Positions 1-6,041 of a DNA stretch of 8,583 bases are shown piece after piece. The translations under genes and the position numbers were made by a program. Location of the stretch: positions 1 to 8,583 of the forward strand of contig JALVKK010000246.1 in assembly GCA_027033875.1 (NCBI GenBank), written 5' to 3'. How positions within the stretch are numbered: the first letter of the stretch is position 1; each line of letters begins with the position of its first letter. The notes below the pieces were generated by a model. The model saw only the letters and a program-made list of their open reading frames with translations. It did no database searches and was not told the origin of the DNA. The DNA is from Flavobacteriales bacterium. GTDB lineage: Bacteria; Bacteroidota; Bacteroidia; Flavobacteriales; Flavobacteriaceae.

Positions 1-65
1 TATTTTTTTGATTGGTATTTAATTTGTTTGGCATATGCTGAGTTTAACCATAAAAATAATATGTT

Positions 66-494
66 ATGACAGCAGTAATCAGAAAACCCATAAACGATCC
101 GATTTTATCATTCTTCGATGATTTTTTGACTAATCAATTAGCCAAAGTCGGAAATGATCAGTTGGTAGTACCGGCTGTAAATATCAAAGAAAACGACAAA
201 GAAGTTAAAATGGATGTAGCAGCTCCCGGATTGAGCAAAAAAGATTTTGAAATCAGTGTAGAAAACAACACTTTAACAATTTCGGCTCATAAAGAAATCG
301 AAAAAGTGGAAGAAGGAACCAATATCGTTAAAAAAGAATTCGGATATGAAAATTTTCAACGTTCGTTTACTTTACCCGAAGAGATATTTGATGTAGAAAA
401 CATTAAAGCTGCTTACAAAAACGGTGTTTTGGAAATTACTATCCCGAAAAAAGAAGAAGAACAAAAGAAAGTGAAAAAGATACAAATTTCATAA
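66..494 (+). CDS. hsp20: Small heat-shock protein, Hsp20/alpha-crystallin family
   Basis: A 142-residue cytoplasmic ATP-independent holdase chaperone that would bind unfolding proteins under stress and keep them refoldable. The alpha-crystallin domain spans about residues 35-128. It opens with VPAVNIKEND, continues with VAAPGLSKKDFEISVENNTL (51-70) and FQRSFTLPEE (97-106), and ends with the family hallmark NGVLEITIPK (119-128). A charged linker leads to the C-terminal IXI motif (I139-Q-I141), which in this family docks onto neighbouring subunits for oligomer assembly. The length is typical for bacterial Hsp20. The ATG at 66 places a normal short N-terminal arm before the domain. An ATG at 61 is out of frame. 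No Shine-Dalgarno is seen, as usual in Bacteroidota. A near-match to a -7 element (TA, one base, TTTG) lies at 20-26, but its -33 partner would fall at or beyond the window edge, so regulation cannot be judged. The gene appears monocistronic, closed by the terminator at 514-549. Confidence 0.95.
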   Translation: MTAVIRKPINDPILSFFDDFLTNQLAKVGNDQLVVPAVNIKENDKEVKMDVAAPGLSKKDFEISVENNTLTISAHKEIEKVEEGTNIVKKEFGYENFQRSFTLPEEIFDVENIKAAYKNGVLEITIPKKEEEQKKVKKIQIS

Positions 495-513
495 GTTATT
501 TGTTACCAGTATT

Positions 514-549
514 AAGAAGGGGCGTTCTGTTAAAACGCCCCTTCTTTTT
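514..549 (+). terminator. Rho-independent terminator of hsp20
   Basis: A perfect 13-bp stem (514-526 pairs with 534-546) has a GGGGCG core and a 7-nt loop (527-533). It runs into a T tract (T545-T549) 20 nt after the hsp20 stop. On the opposite strand the stem is followed by AAT rather than a U-tract. It therefore fits the plus-strand transcript best, and could at most weakly stop read-through from the convergent minus-strand gene, whose stop codon lies at 597-599. Confidence 0.92.
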
Positions 550-596
550 ACAAAAAACAAAAATATATAAGGTTTAACCTATCATATCTAGGAAGA

Positions 597-3500
597 TTAT
601 TTCAATTTAACAGCTTTTTTAACAGCCGTTTTTTGTCCGGTTGTCATGATTTTGAACAATACAACGCTACCGTTAGGCAGATAGGATAAATCTACTTGCG
701 TTTGTTGGCTGTTTAAACCGGATTTTGCAAACAAGGTTCTACCGTTAATATCATAAACTGTCAAATCTTGGATTTGTTCATTATCCAATACGGATTGCAA
801 GGTAAAGATACCCTGTTGTTGACTTAATACAATAGCATTATCCGGTAAAGTATTATCTTCAATATCGGAAGTGGCATTAAAAATCAATTCAAATCGATCA
901 TTACAAATACCTGCATCAATATTAAATCTGTAATTACCGGTTTTGAGGTCGATACTGTTTTGCGTTTCGTTATCATACAAATAGATATCATAATCGTCCA
1001 ATCCTGTTTGTCTGTCCAAACTTATCGTCAAATTGGAAGCGGCGGACACTTCAAGCGTCAACGGAACTCTTGTGCCGTCTATAGCGGTATCGGGCAAACC
1101 ATCGATTGCCAATTTGTGATCACCGGCTGCAACATACATAGCCAAATCTGTTCCTTCATTGATGGAATGCGCATCAAACATACGATCAAATCCGGCAGTA
1201 GCACCCGGATAGAAACCAACTGCTATCTGACTAAAATGACCGTGTTCGTCAGTTATATTCAACCAAGCAACATGATGGTCGTCGTTCGGTCTGTTTACAA
1301 AATTATCATTATTGTCTGACACCCTGTGTTTATTTTTAAAGGTCAAAGTACTGTTATCGCTAGTAGCTTCAACAAAGAAACCTTGACCGGTTGCAATATA
1401 ACGACCTGCTGTCGGATTATTTGAATCATTACAAGCAGCTATTGCCGTTCCGGAAGTTGAATAGGTTGTATAACCGGATTGTTGATGATGTCCATTAGTA
1501 TCCAATCCGGCACAATTGGTCCACAAATAATAGGAACCGTTTATAGAAGTATTATCATCAACCAAAGCATTAAAATCAATAGCGGACGGATATGGATTTC
1601 CTATCAAATTATAATTAAGCGCATCATCAGACGTAGTCCCTTTCTTGTATATATTAACTTTTATATTTCCATTGTTAAACGGATCGTGGTCTTTGACAAA
1701 ATGTGCCGTTATATTTACAGACGAATTCGTTCCGTTCGGTGCCGATATGGCATAAGCCTTACCCGGCTTAGCAATGGTATTGGCATCGTCCATGACCCAA
1801 CCTTGACTTTGATCCAAATCAAATTGGTAATATCGCCATGCATTTAAAACGATATCGCCCAAAGTAAAAGTTTTTGATTTTAAAGGCGATGACCAAAATA
1901 CATAATCGTAATAATGATTTATATCCAAACTTGTTTTATCAAGTTGAAAAGTCCCCGTGCCTATTGATACGGCATCTTTTTTTCGTTGGACCAAACTACC
2001 TTTATTGCTAATAAACAAAGTACCGTTGTTGATGATATCCGTTTCGACCACCAAACTACTATCATCGCTAACTCTTAAAGTTTTACCCTGTTTAATTTCG
2101 CATTCACAAGTATGAATATCGCCGTTAGCCGTATCATAATCCGCGTTAAAGATTACTTTTTTGTTACGGGACGGATCACCGTTACTCCATGCCGAACCAT
2201 CCCAAGTCGTAGTTTTTCTACCGATTATTTTAACATCATCTATCAGCCAATATTCATCATTACTGTTTTCACTAGTCGATATTTTAATGCGTAATTTTTC
2301 AACTTTCGGCAGTTTTCTAATCCTTATGGTCGAATAGCCGTCAAGTGTTCTATTGCCACCGTCATCCGGACTGAATTGTCGAGGACTATTATCTCCGTCG
2401 TAGGTTACTTGAGCCAAACCGGTACCGGTATCAAAAGACCATTTGGCATTATTATTTCCTTTGATTTTGATCTCTTTTGAATATGTATCGCCGTCGTCAT
2501 TACTAACCGATACGACAACATAATCATCTGCATCCATTCCGTTATTATTTGCACCTGAAAAAGCAGCAAGCCTAAGAGTCATATAGACTTCGGTATAATT
2601 GCGGGTATCGACAGGACCTAATTTCAACACGCCATTGTGATTACCGTGAATATGCAATGCGTTGTTGCCGCTTGCATAATAATTTTCATTTTGCGGATAT
2701 AACGTATTTGCCGTCAATCCGGAAGTGTTGCCATAGTCAGTTGATTGAGAAGCAATTGTCAATTCCGGTTGTGCCGGTGTGCTTTCAAAATCCTGCACAT
2801 AATCAATACCCTTACAATCGGTATATTTTGCGCCGGTTCCTTGAATATCAAAGGTATAAGGATTTTCGTCCGTATCGTTGTTGTCAATGGTAACCTTAGC
2901 TGTTCTCAATCCTGAAGCACTCGGGTCAAATTTTATGGTAAAGCTCGTACTGTTGCCGCCGGCAATCGTAGTTGCAGGTAGGTTTGTTAGCGTAAAATCT
3001 GATGCATTGGTTCCGGTGATAGACACAACCGGTGTCCCGTTTAATTCCAAATCATCTCCACCGGTATTGTATATGGTAAATATACGGGAAACCGATGTGT
3101 TTCCGGCAACCCGGACATGTCTGAAATCGGTTGCATCTATTTGTGAAGGGGTCGTATCACCACTTTGAATTTCCATATCATTGCCTTTAACCAGCATTTC
3201 TTGGGGATTTTCTATGCTGACATCAAATGATTCAATCTCTGTACCATTAGATCTTATGGCCGAAAAATGCAAAGTATTACCGTTGATATGCAATTTGCAA
3301 TAATGATAGGTTTTTTCTGCCGTAACGATATTCGGCTGTGAGGTATCAGGGGCATACAAAGGCGCACCGCCACCACCGGTCGTGATATGGTTTATCCCAT
3401 CCACAACAGCTCTGGCGTAATAGTGATTGTGTCCCGTAATCACAAATTTGACGCCTTTATCTACAAATATCGGCTGTAATATGTTCTGCACATTGGTATC

Positions 3501-4370
3501 ATTGGAATGTCCTTCGGCTGACCAACCGGGTTTGTGAAAAACCACTATTTTCCACAATTTATTGGTTGTTTCCAAATCGTTGACTATCCAATTATATTGT
3601 GTACTTCCTACCGAATAACGGGTAAATTGGTCTATAACGGTAATATGTGCCGGTCCGTAATCAAAACTGTAATAATACCGGTTGTTTTGAAAATGATACG
3701 GAAAATATTTTTCAAAAAGCGTACCTGCTTCTTCATGATTTCCCAACGCCGCTACATAAGGTAAATTAGCCAATAGATCGGAAATATGTGTATATTGTTG
3801 GTCAAAAAATTCATTTTGCCAATATCTTTCGTAATTACCGTGGCTTACTAAATCGCCGGAATTTATCACAAATGTATGCTTCAAATTATTGGTTGAAATA
3901 TCATTCATAATGGCTTGTGCTACATCATTGTGATCCGAAGGATAAGTACGGGTATCGCCGTAAGCAAAAAAGGTTAATTCCTGATCGTTGTCAGAGGCAA
4001 AGGCTTCAAAAGAGCCGGTTTTAATATTTGTATTATTGATACTTACGCGGTAATAATAAGTTTGTCCGGCTGTCAGATTATTTAAGGTAACCGTATGAAT
4101 ATGCTCATTATTACTACTGCTATTTTCAGTAGTTTGAATTGTACCGACGGCATAAGTTGTATCGGTACCGTATTCAAACGTACAGGTATGTGTGCCGGTC
4201 AACTGCCAAGTAATGACAATATTGGTATTTTGTCCGGACAACAAAACATGAGGTAACTTTTTATAATAATTAGTTGTTACGGACGCCTGTGAATTAATTT
4301 GATTGACAGGGCTTTGCGAAGCGGTAATTTGAAAACTCCAAATTAGGACAAAGAAGATTAATCGTTTCAT
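597..4370 (-). CDS. Secreted multidomain metallophosphoesterase with T9SS C-terminal sorting domain
   Basis: A 1257-residue exported protein. I place the start at the ATG complementary to 4368-4370 because it directly begins a signal peptide (MKRLIFFVLIWSFQITASQ). The frame stays open 14 codons further, to 4412, but that start would bury the signal sequence. Residues ~32-125 form an Fn3-like domain as in purple acid phosphatases. Residues ~133-370 are a calcineurin-like phosphoesterase with all five metal motifs: GDTR (138-141), GDLV (172-175), GNHE (210-213), FHKP (278-281) and GHNH (313-316). The Tyr of the classical purple-phosphatase GDxxY motif is absent, so a Fe(III)-tyrosinate site is unlikely. 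Residues ~398-513 resemble an ASH/choice-of-anchor-D domain. A jelly-roll-like stretch ends in WLIDDVKI (708-715). Next comes a TWDGSAWSNGDP module (722-733) and a long region with NLIGNPYPSAIDF, both common in large flavobacterial exoproteins. The last ~75 residues (VYDINGR at 1205-1211, then DLSYLPNG) look like a type A T9SS sorting domain. The likely role is a surface or released phosphoesterase; its substrate is unknown. Confidence 0.9.
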   Translation of the reverse strand: MKRLIFFVLIWSFQITASQSPVNQINSQASVTTNYYKKLPHVLLSGQNTNIVITWQLTGTHTCTFEYGTDTTYAVGTIQTTENSSSNNEHIHTVTLNNLTAGQTYYYRVSINNTNIKTGSFEAFASDNDQELTFFAYGDTRTYPSDHNDVAQAIMNDISTNNLKHTFVINSGDLVSHGNYERYWQNEFFDQQYTHISDLLANLPYVAALGNHEEAGTLFEKYFPYHFQNNRYYYSFDYGPAHITVIDQFTRYSVGSTQYNWIVNDLETTNKLWKIVVFHKPGWSAEGHSNDTNVQNILQPIFVDKGVKFVITGHNHYYARAVVDGINHITTGGGGAPLYAPDTSQPNIVTAEKTYHYCKLHINGNTLHFSAIRSNGTEIESFDVSIENPQEMLVKGNDMEIQSGDTTPSQIDATDFRHVRVAGNTSVSRIFTIYNTGGDDLELNGTPVVSITGTNASDFTLTNLPATTIAGGNSTSFTIKFDPSASGLRTAKVTIDNNDTDENPYTFDIQGTGAKYTDCKGIDYVQDFESTPAQPELTIASQSTDYGNTSGLTANTLYPQNENYYASGNNALHIHGNHNGVLKLGPVDTRNYTEVYMTLRLAAFSGANNNGMDADDYVVVSVSNDDGDTYSKEIKIKGNNNAKWSFDTGTGLAQVTYDGDNSPRQFSPDDGGNRTLDGYSTIRIRKLPKVEKLRIKISTSENSNDEYWLIDDVKIIGRKTTTWDGSAWSNGDPSRNKKVIFNADYDTANGDIHTCECEIKQGKTLRVSDDSSLVVETDIINNGTLFISNKGSLVQRKKDAVSIGTGTFQLDKTSLDINHYYDYVFWSSPLKSKTFTLGDIVLNAWRYYQFDLDQSQGWVMDDANTIAKPGKAYAISAPNGTNSSVNITAHFVKDHDPFNNGNIKVNIYKKGTTSDDALNYNLIGNPYPSAIDFNALVDDNTSINGSYYLWTNCAGLDTNGHHQQSGYTTYSTSGTAIAACNDSNNPTAGRYIATGQGFFVEATSDNSTLTFKNKHRVSDNNDNFVNRPNDDHHVAWLNITDEHGHFSQIAVGFYPGATAGFDRMFDAHSINEGTDLAMYVAAGDHKLAIDGLPDTAIDGTRVPLTLEVSAASNLTISLDRQTGLDDYDIYLYDNETQNSIDLKTGNYRFNIDAGICNDRFELIFNATSDIEDNTLPDNAIVLSQQQGIFTLQSVLDNEQIQDLTVYDINGRTLFAKSGLNSQQTQVDLSYLPNGSVVLFKIMTTGQKTAVKKAVKLK

Positions 4371-4470
4371 TTTGTGTTGTTTTAAGTTTGTTTTGTATAA
4401 ATTATTAATCAAGGAGAAATTCAGCTTAGTTGTTTCTTATAATAACTCTGTTTGCCTCATAATTATTATA

Positions 4471-4502
4471 CAGATATATACTGAAAATCAGATATTTAAC
4501 AA
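4471..4502 (-). promoter_or_regulatory. Possible Bacteroidota-type promoter for the phosphoesterase gene
   Basis: On the minus strand, TATATCTG (complement of 4471-4478) matches the TAnnTTTG -7 consensus except for one base. A TTG (complement of 4500-4502) lies 21 nt upstream of it, in the range expected for the -33 element. This would give a leader of roughly 90 nt before the ATG at 4370. In such AT-rich DNA a match of this quality can occur by chance, so the call is weak. Confidence 0.2.
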
Positions 4503-4723
4503 TAAAAACGAAAAATTATATTATTTGCAATTTTTTACAATTCAAAGCAAATTATTAACAGAATATTTACAAGATTTCACAAATTTCGATTAATATTTAT
4601 GAATTATTTTTCTATCTAAAAATTTCAATGTTTGATATACACTTATTTATATATATCTTTTATCAACTATTATCTTAAATCTCAAATAACCGGATATACT
4701 AAATCCGATTTACTTACGTTTAA

Positions 4724-4731
4724 TATTTTTG
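4724..4731 (+). promoter_or_regulatory. Candidate -7 element of the exbB promoter
   Basis: TATTTTTG is an exact match to the Bacteroidota -7 consensus TAnnTTTG. It lies 22 nt before the exbB ATG, so transcription would start near 4738 with a leader of only about 15 nt. No TTG is seen at the expected -33 distance upstream, which lowers confidence. It is the best promoter-like string I found upstream of exbB. Confidence 0.35.
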
Positions 4732-4753
4732 TTATATTCAAATAAATGAATTT

Positions 4754-5476
4754 ATGAATTTATTACACTTTTTACAAGCAAGTCAAGTGCAAGACACTAT
4801 CACACAAGCCGGTCAAGCAGCCGGCGAGATAATTTCTCAGGAAAAAAAACTGCGGGTTATCGATTTGATTATGAACTCCGGCACAGGTGGTATGGTTATT
4901 ATCGGTGTCCTATTTATTATGTTGTTTGTGGCATTGGTGATTTATTTTGAACGGCTTTCGGCAATCAAAGCTGCATCAAAAGCTGATCCGAGTTTTATGA
5001 ATCAAATCAAAACTTATATCAAAAGCGGTAAAATTGACGGCGCTAAAATGTTGTGTCAACAATACAATACTTCCGTGGCTAATTTGATTGAAAAAGGGGT
5101 CAGCCGAATCGGAAAACCACTCGATGATATCAATAAAGCCATAGAAAATGCCGGTAAATTGGAAGTTTATAAATTGGAAAAGAATGTTAGTACTTTGGCA
5201 ACGATTGCCGGTGCTGCACCAATGATAGGTTTTCTGGGAACCGTTATCGGTATGATTTTGGCATTTCACAATATGGCAAGCGGTGGCGGTAAGATTGAAG
5301 TTGCTTCGTTGGCACAAGGTATATATACGGCTATGACAACGACCGTAGCCGGTTTGGTAGTCGGGATTATTGCCTATATTGCCTATAACCACTTAGTCGT
5401 TAAAACCGACAAAGTCGTACATCAAATGGAAGCCAATGCCGTTGAATTTTTAGATTTACTTAACGAACCAAGCTAA
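4754..5476 (+). CDS. exbB: ExbB/TolQ/MotA-family proton channel subunit
   Basis: A 240-residue inner-membrane protein that forms, with ExbD, the proton-driven stator complex that powers TonB. Three membrane segments are visible at about 46-65, 148-171 and 189-211. The two most conserved family blocks are LATIAGAAPMIGFLGTVIGM (148-167) and GIYTAMTTTVAGLVVGI (189-205), which line the channel and carry the conserved small and Thr residues. A cytoplasmic loop (66-147) includes LIEKGVSRIGKPLDDINKAI. The ~45-residue N-terminal extension before the first membrane helix resembles flavobacterial ExbB proteins more than the short enterobacterial form. The ATG at 4754 is chosen because it precedes this extension. 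An out-of-frame ATG at 4746 opens only a three-codon frame that ends across this start. The gene is first in the cluster; its stop is 6 nt before exbD, implying co-transcription. Confidence 0.95.
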   Translation: MNLLHFLQASQVQDTITQAGQAAGEIISQEKKLRVIDLIMNSGTGGMVIIGVLFIMLFVALVIYFERLSAIKAASKADPSFMNQIKTYIKSGKIDGAKMLCQQYNTSVANLIEKGVSRIGKPLDDINKAIENAGKLEVYKLEKNVSTLATIAGAAPMIGFLGTVIGMILAFHNMASGGGKIEVASLAQGIYTAMTTTVAGLVVGIIAYIAYNHLVVKTDKVVHQMEANAVEFLDLLNEPS

Positions 5477-5482
5477 TCGATT

Positions 5483-5875
5483 ATGGATATCAAAGGTAGA
5501 AACAGGGTCAGCCCCGAATTTAGTATGTCGTCCATGACAGATATTGTATTTCTGTTGTTGATATTTTTTATGCTTACTTCTACATTGGTAACGGCTGATG
5601 CGCTCGATTTGGTCTTACCCAAAGCCAAAGGTAAAACCGAACACAGTCAAAATTTGTCGGTCAGTATCAATAAAAGATTGGAATATTATATCAACAAAAA
5701 GATCATTGAAAAAAATAATTTGGAAACGCACCTCAAAGCCATGTTATCCAAAGAACAAAAACCGGTTATTATTTTGAGAGTCGAAGAAGGTGTACCTATC
5801 GAAAATGCCGTATATGTTATGGATATAGCCAATCGGAATAATTTTAAAGTTATATTAGCAGTCAGACCCAAGTAA
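5483..5875 (+). CDS. exbD: ExbD/TolR-family biopolymer transport protein
   Basis: A 130-residue partner of ExbB. A short cytoplasmic N-terminus with SMSSMTDIVFLLLIFFML (14-31) leads into one membrane helix (about 19-38). Asp20 in the MTD motif corresponds to the essential protonatable aspartate of the ExbD/TolR/MotB group, which carries the proton through the ExbB channel. The periplasmic part (about 40-130) is a compact ExbD fold ending in NNFKVILAVRPK. The length is normal for Bacteroidota ExbD. It starts 6 nt after exbB. The stop (5873-5875) is followed directly by a perfect 20-bp palindrome and a 166-nt repeat-rich spacer before tonB, unlike the tight spacing elsewhere in the cluster. Confidence 0.95.
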   Translation: MDIKGRNRVSPEFSMSSMTDIVFLLLIFFMLTSTLVTADALDLVLPKAKGKTEHSQNLSVSINKRLEYYINKKIIEKNNLETHLKAMLSKEQKPVIILRVEEGVPIENAVYVMDIANRNNFKVILAVRPK

Positions 5876-5895
5876 AGACGAATTGCAATTCGTCT
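5876..5895. repeat. Perfect 20-bp palindrome directly after exbD
   Basis: The string agacgaattgcaattcgtct is its own reverse complement over all 20 bases and begins at the first base after the exbD stop codon. In RNA it would form a hairpin with a minimal loop. No T-run follows, so it is not an intrinsic terminator. It could be a REP-like element that protects the 3' end of exbB-exbD mRNA, a binding site for a dimeric protein, or one copy of a dispersed palindromic repeat. The sequence alone does not decide between these. Confidence 0.85.
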
Positions 5896-5902
5896 CATAG
5901 TG

Positions 5903-5935
5903 AAAAGCGACAAAGCGATAAAGTGCGAAGTGCGA
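5903..5935. repeat. Degenerate short tandem repeats
   Basis: Variants of an AAAGCGA-like unit run head to tail: AAAAGCGA (5903-5910), CAAAGCGA (5911-5918), then a diverged TAAAGTGCGA, followed by a perfect 7-bp doublet AGTGCGA-AGTGCGA (5922-5935). The stretch is non-coding and lies inside the exbD-tonB spacer. Its regularity suggests replication slippage and decay of an older array. Confidence 0.6.
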
Positions 5936-5946
5936 CACCCGACAAT

Positions 5947-5991
5947 CAAATAACCCCCGATGAGAATCGGGACACGCAAATAACCCCCGAT
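5947..5991. repeat. 15-bp direct repeat, two copies, 30-nt period
   Basis: CAAATAACCCCCGAT occurs at 5947-5961 and again, identically, at 5977-5991. Between them ATCGGG (5966-5971) can pair with CCCGAT of the left copy (5956-5961, loop GAGA) or with CCCGAT of the right copy (5986-5991), giving two mutually exclusive 6-bp hairpins. Just downstream CGTGC (5997-6001) and GCACG (6011-6015) form another possible stem with a 9-nt loop. No function is recognised; it looks like part of a composite intergenic repeat. Confidence 0.7.
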
Positions 5992-6016
5992 CCCGACGTG
6001 CGTCTGGAGGGCACGC

Positions 6017-6040
6017 AATTAACCAATTAACCGATTAACC
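6017..6040. repeat. Three octamer tandem repeats abutting the tonB start
   Basis: AATTAACC (6017-6024), AATTAACC (6025-6032) and GATTAACC (6033-6040) are consecutive 8-bp units, ending one base before the tonB ATG at 6042. The array therefore occupies the whole region where a ribosome would contact the mRNA upstream of the start. No Shine-Dalgarno sequence is present within it. Changes in copy number would alter the leader without shifting the reading frame. Confidence 0.8.
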
Positions 6041-6041
6041 A

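Larger units (their letters stand above)
4371..4753. other. AT-rich divergent intergenic region
   Basis: These 383 bases separate the minus-strand phosphoesterase gene from exbB and are strongly AT-rich, with runs such as TTATATATAT. No convincing gene is present. A plus-strand open frame at 4372-4593 has no recognisable domain and follows from the base composition. The region should contain promoters for both flanking genes; one candidate for each side is listed separately. A short inverted repeat, CGGAT (4691-4695) and ATCCG (4703-4707) with a 7-nt loop, sits just upstream of the exbB -7 candidate and could be an operator, though such repeats also arise by chance. No RNA gene or terminator was recognised. 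Confidence 0.6.

Noticed and set aside
1..65. Sigma-54 type promoter for hsp20 (TTGGCA at 28-33)
   Set aside because: The -24-like TGGCA is present, but no GC-containing -12 element occurs at the required 10-nt spacing from the GG; the match is only half a site.
960..3764. Several plus-strand open frames of 60-122 codons opposite the phosphoesterase gene
   Set aside because: All lie inside one continuous 1257-codon gene with clear domains; none shows a domain or sensible composition.
4371..4412. Longer start for the phosphoesterase (14 extra codons)
   Set aside because: The extra residues (MINNLYKTNLKQHK) are hydrophilic and would place the signal peptide internally; the ATG at 4370 begins directly with K-R and a hydrophobic core.
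4372..4593. Small plus-strand open frame in the divergent intergenic region
   Set aside because: Its translation is Ile/Asn/Tyr/Phe-rich, as expected from AT-rich DNA, with no domain; it also overlaps the likely promoter of the minus-strand gene.
4976..5392. Antisense open frame over exbB
   Set aside because: It is fully covered by a well-conserved membrane protein gene and its translation shows no recognisable domain; it is a shadow of codon bias.
5876..5895. Palindrome as an intrinsic terminator after exbD
   Set aside because: No U-tract follows the stem, and tonB and folC downstream show no clear promoter of their own, so termination here is unlikely.
5876..6041. CRISPR array or attachment site
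   Set aside because: Repeat units differ in length and sequence, there are no regular spacers, and no cas or integrase gene is nearby.
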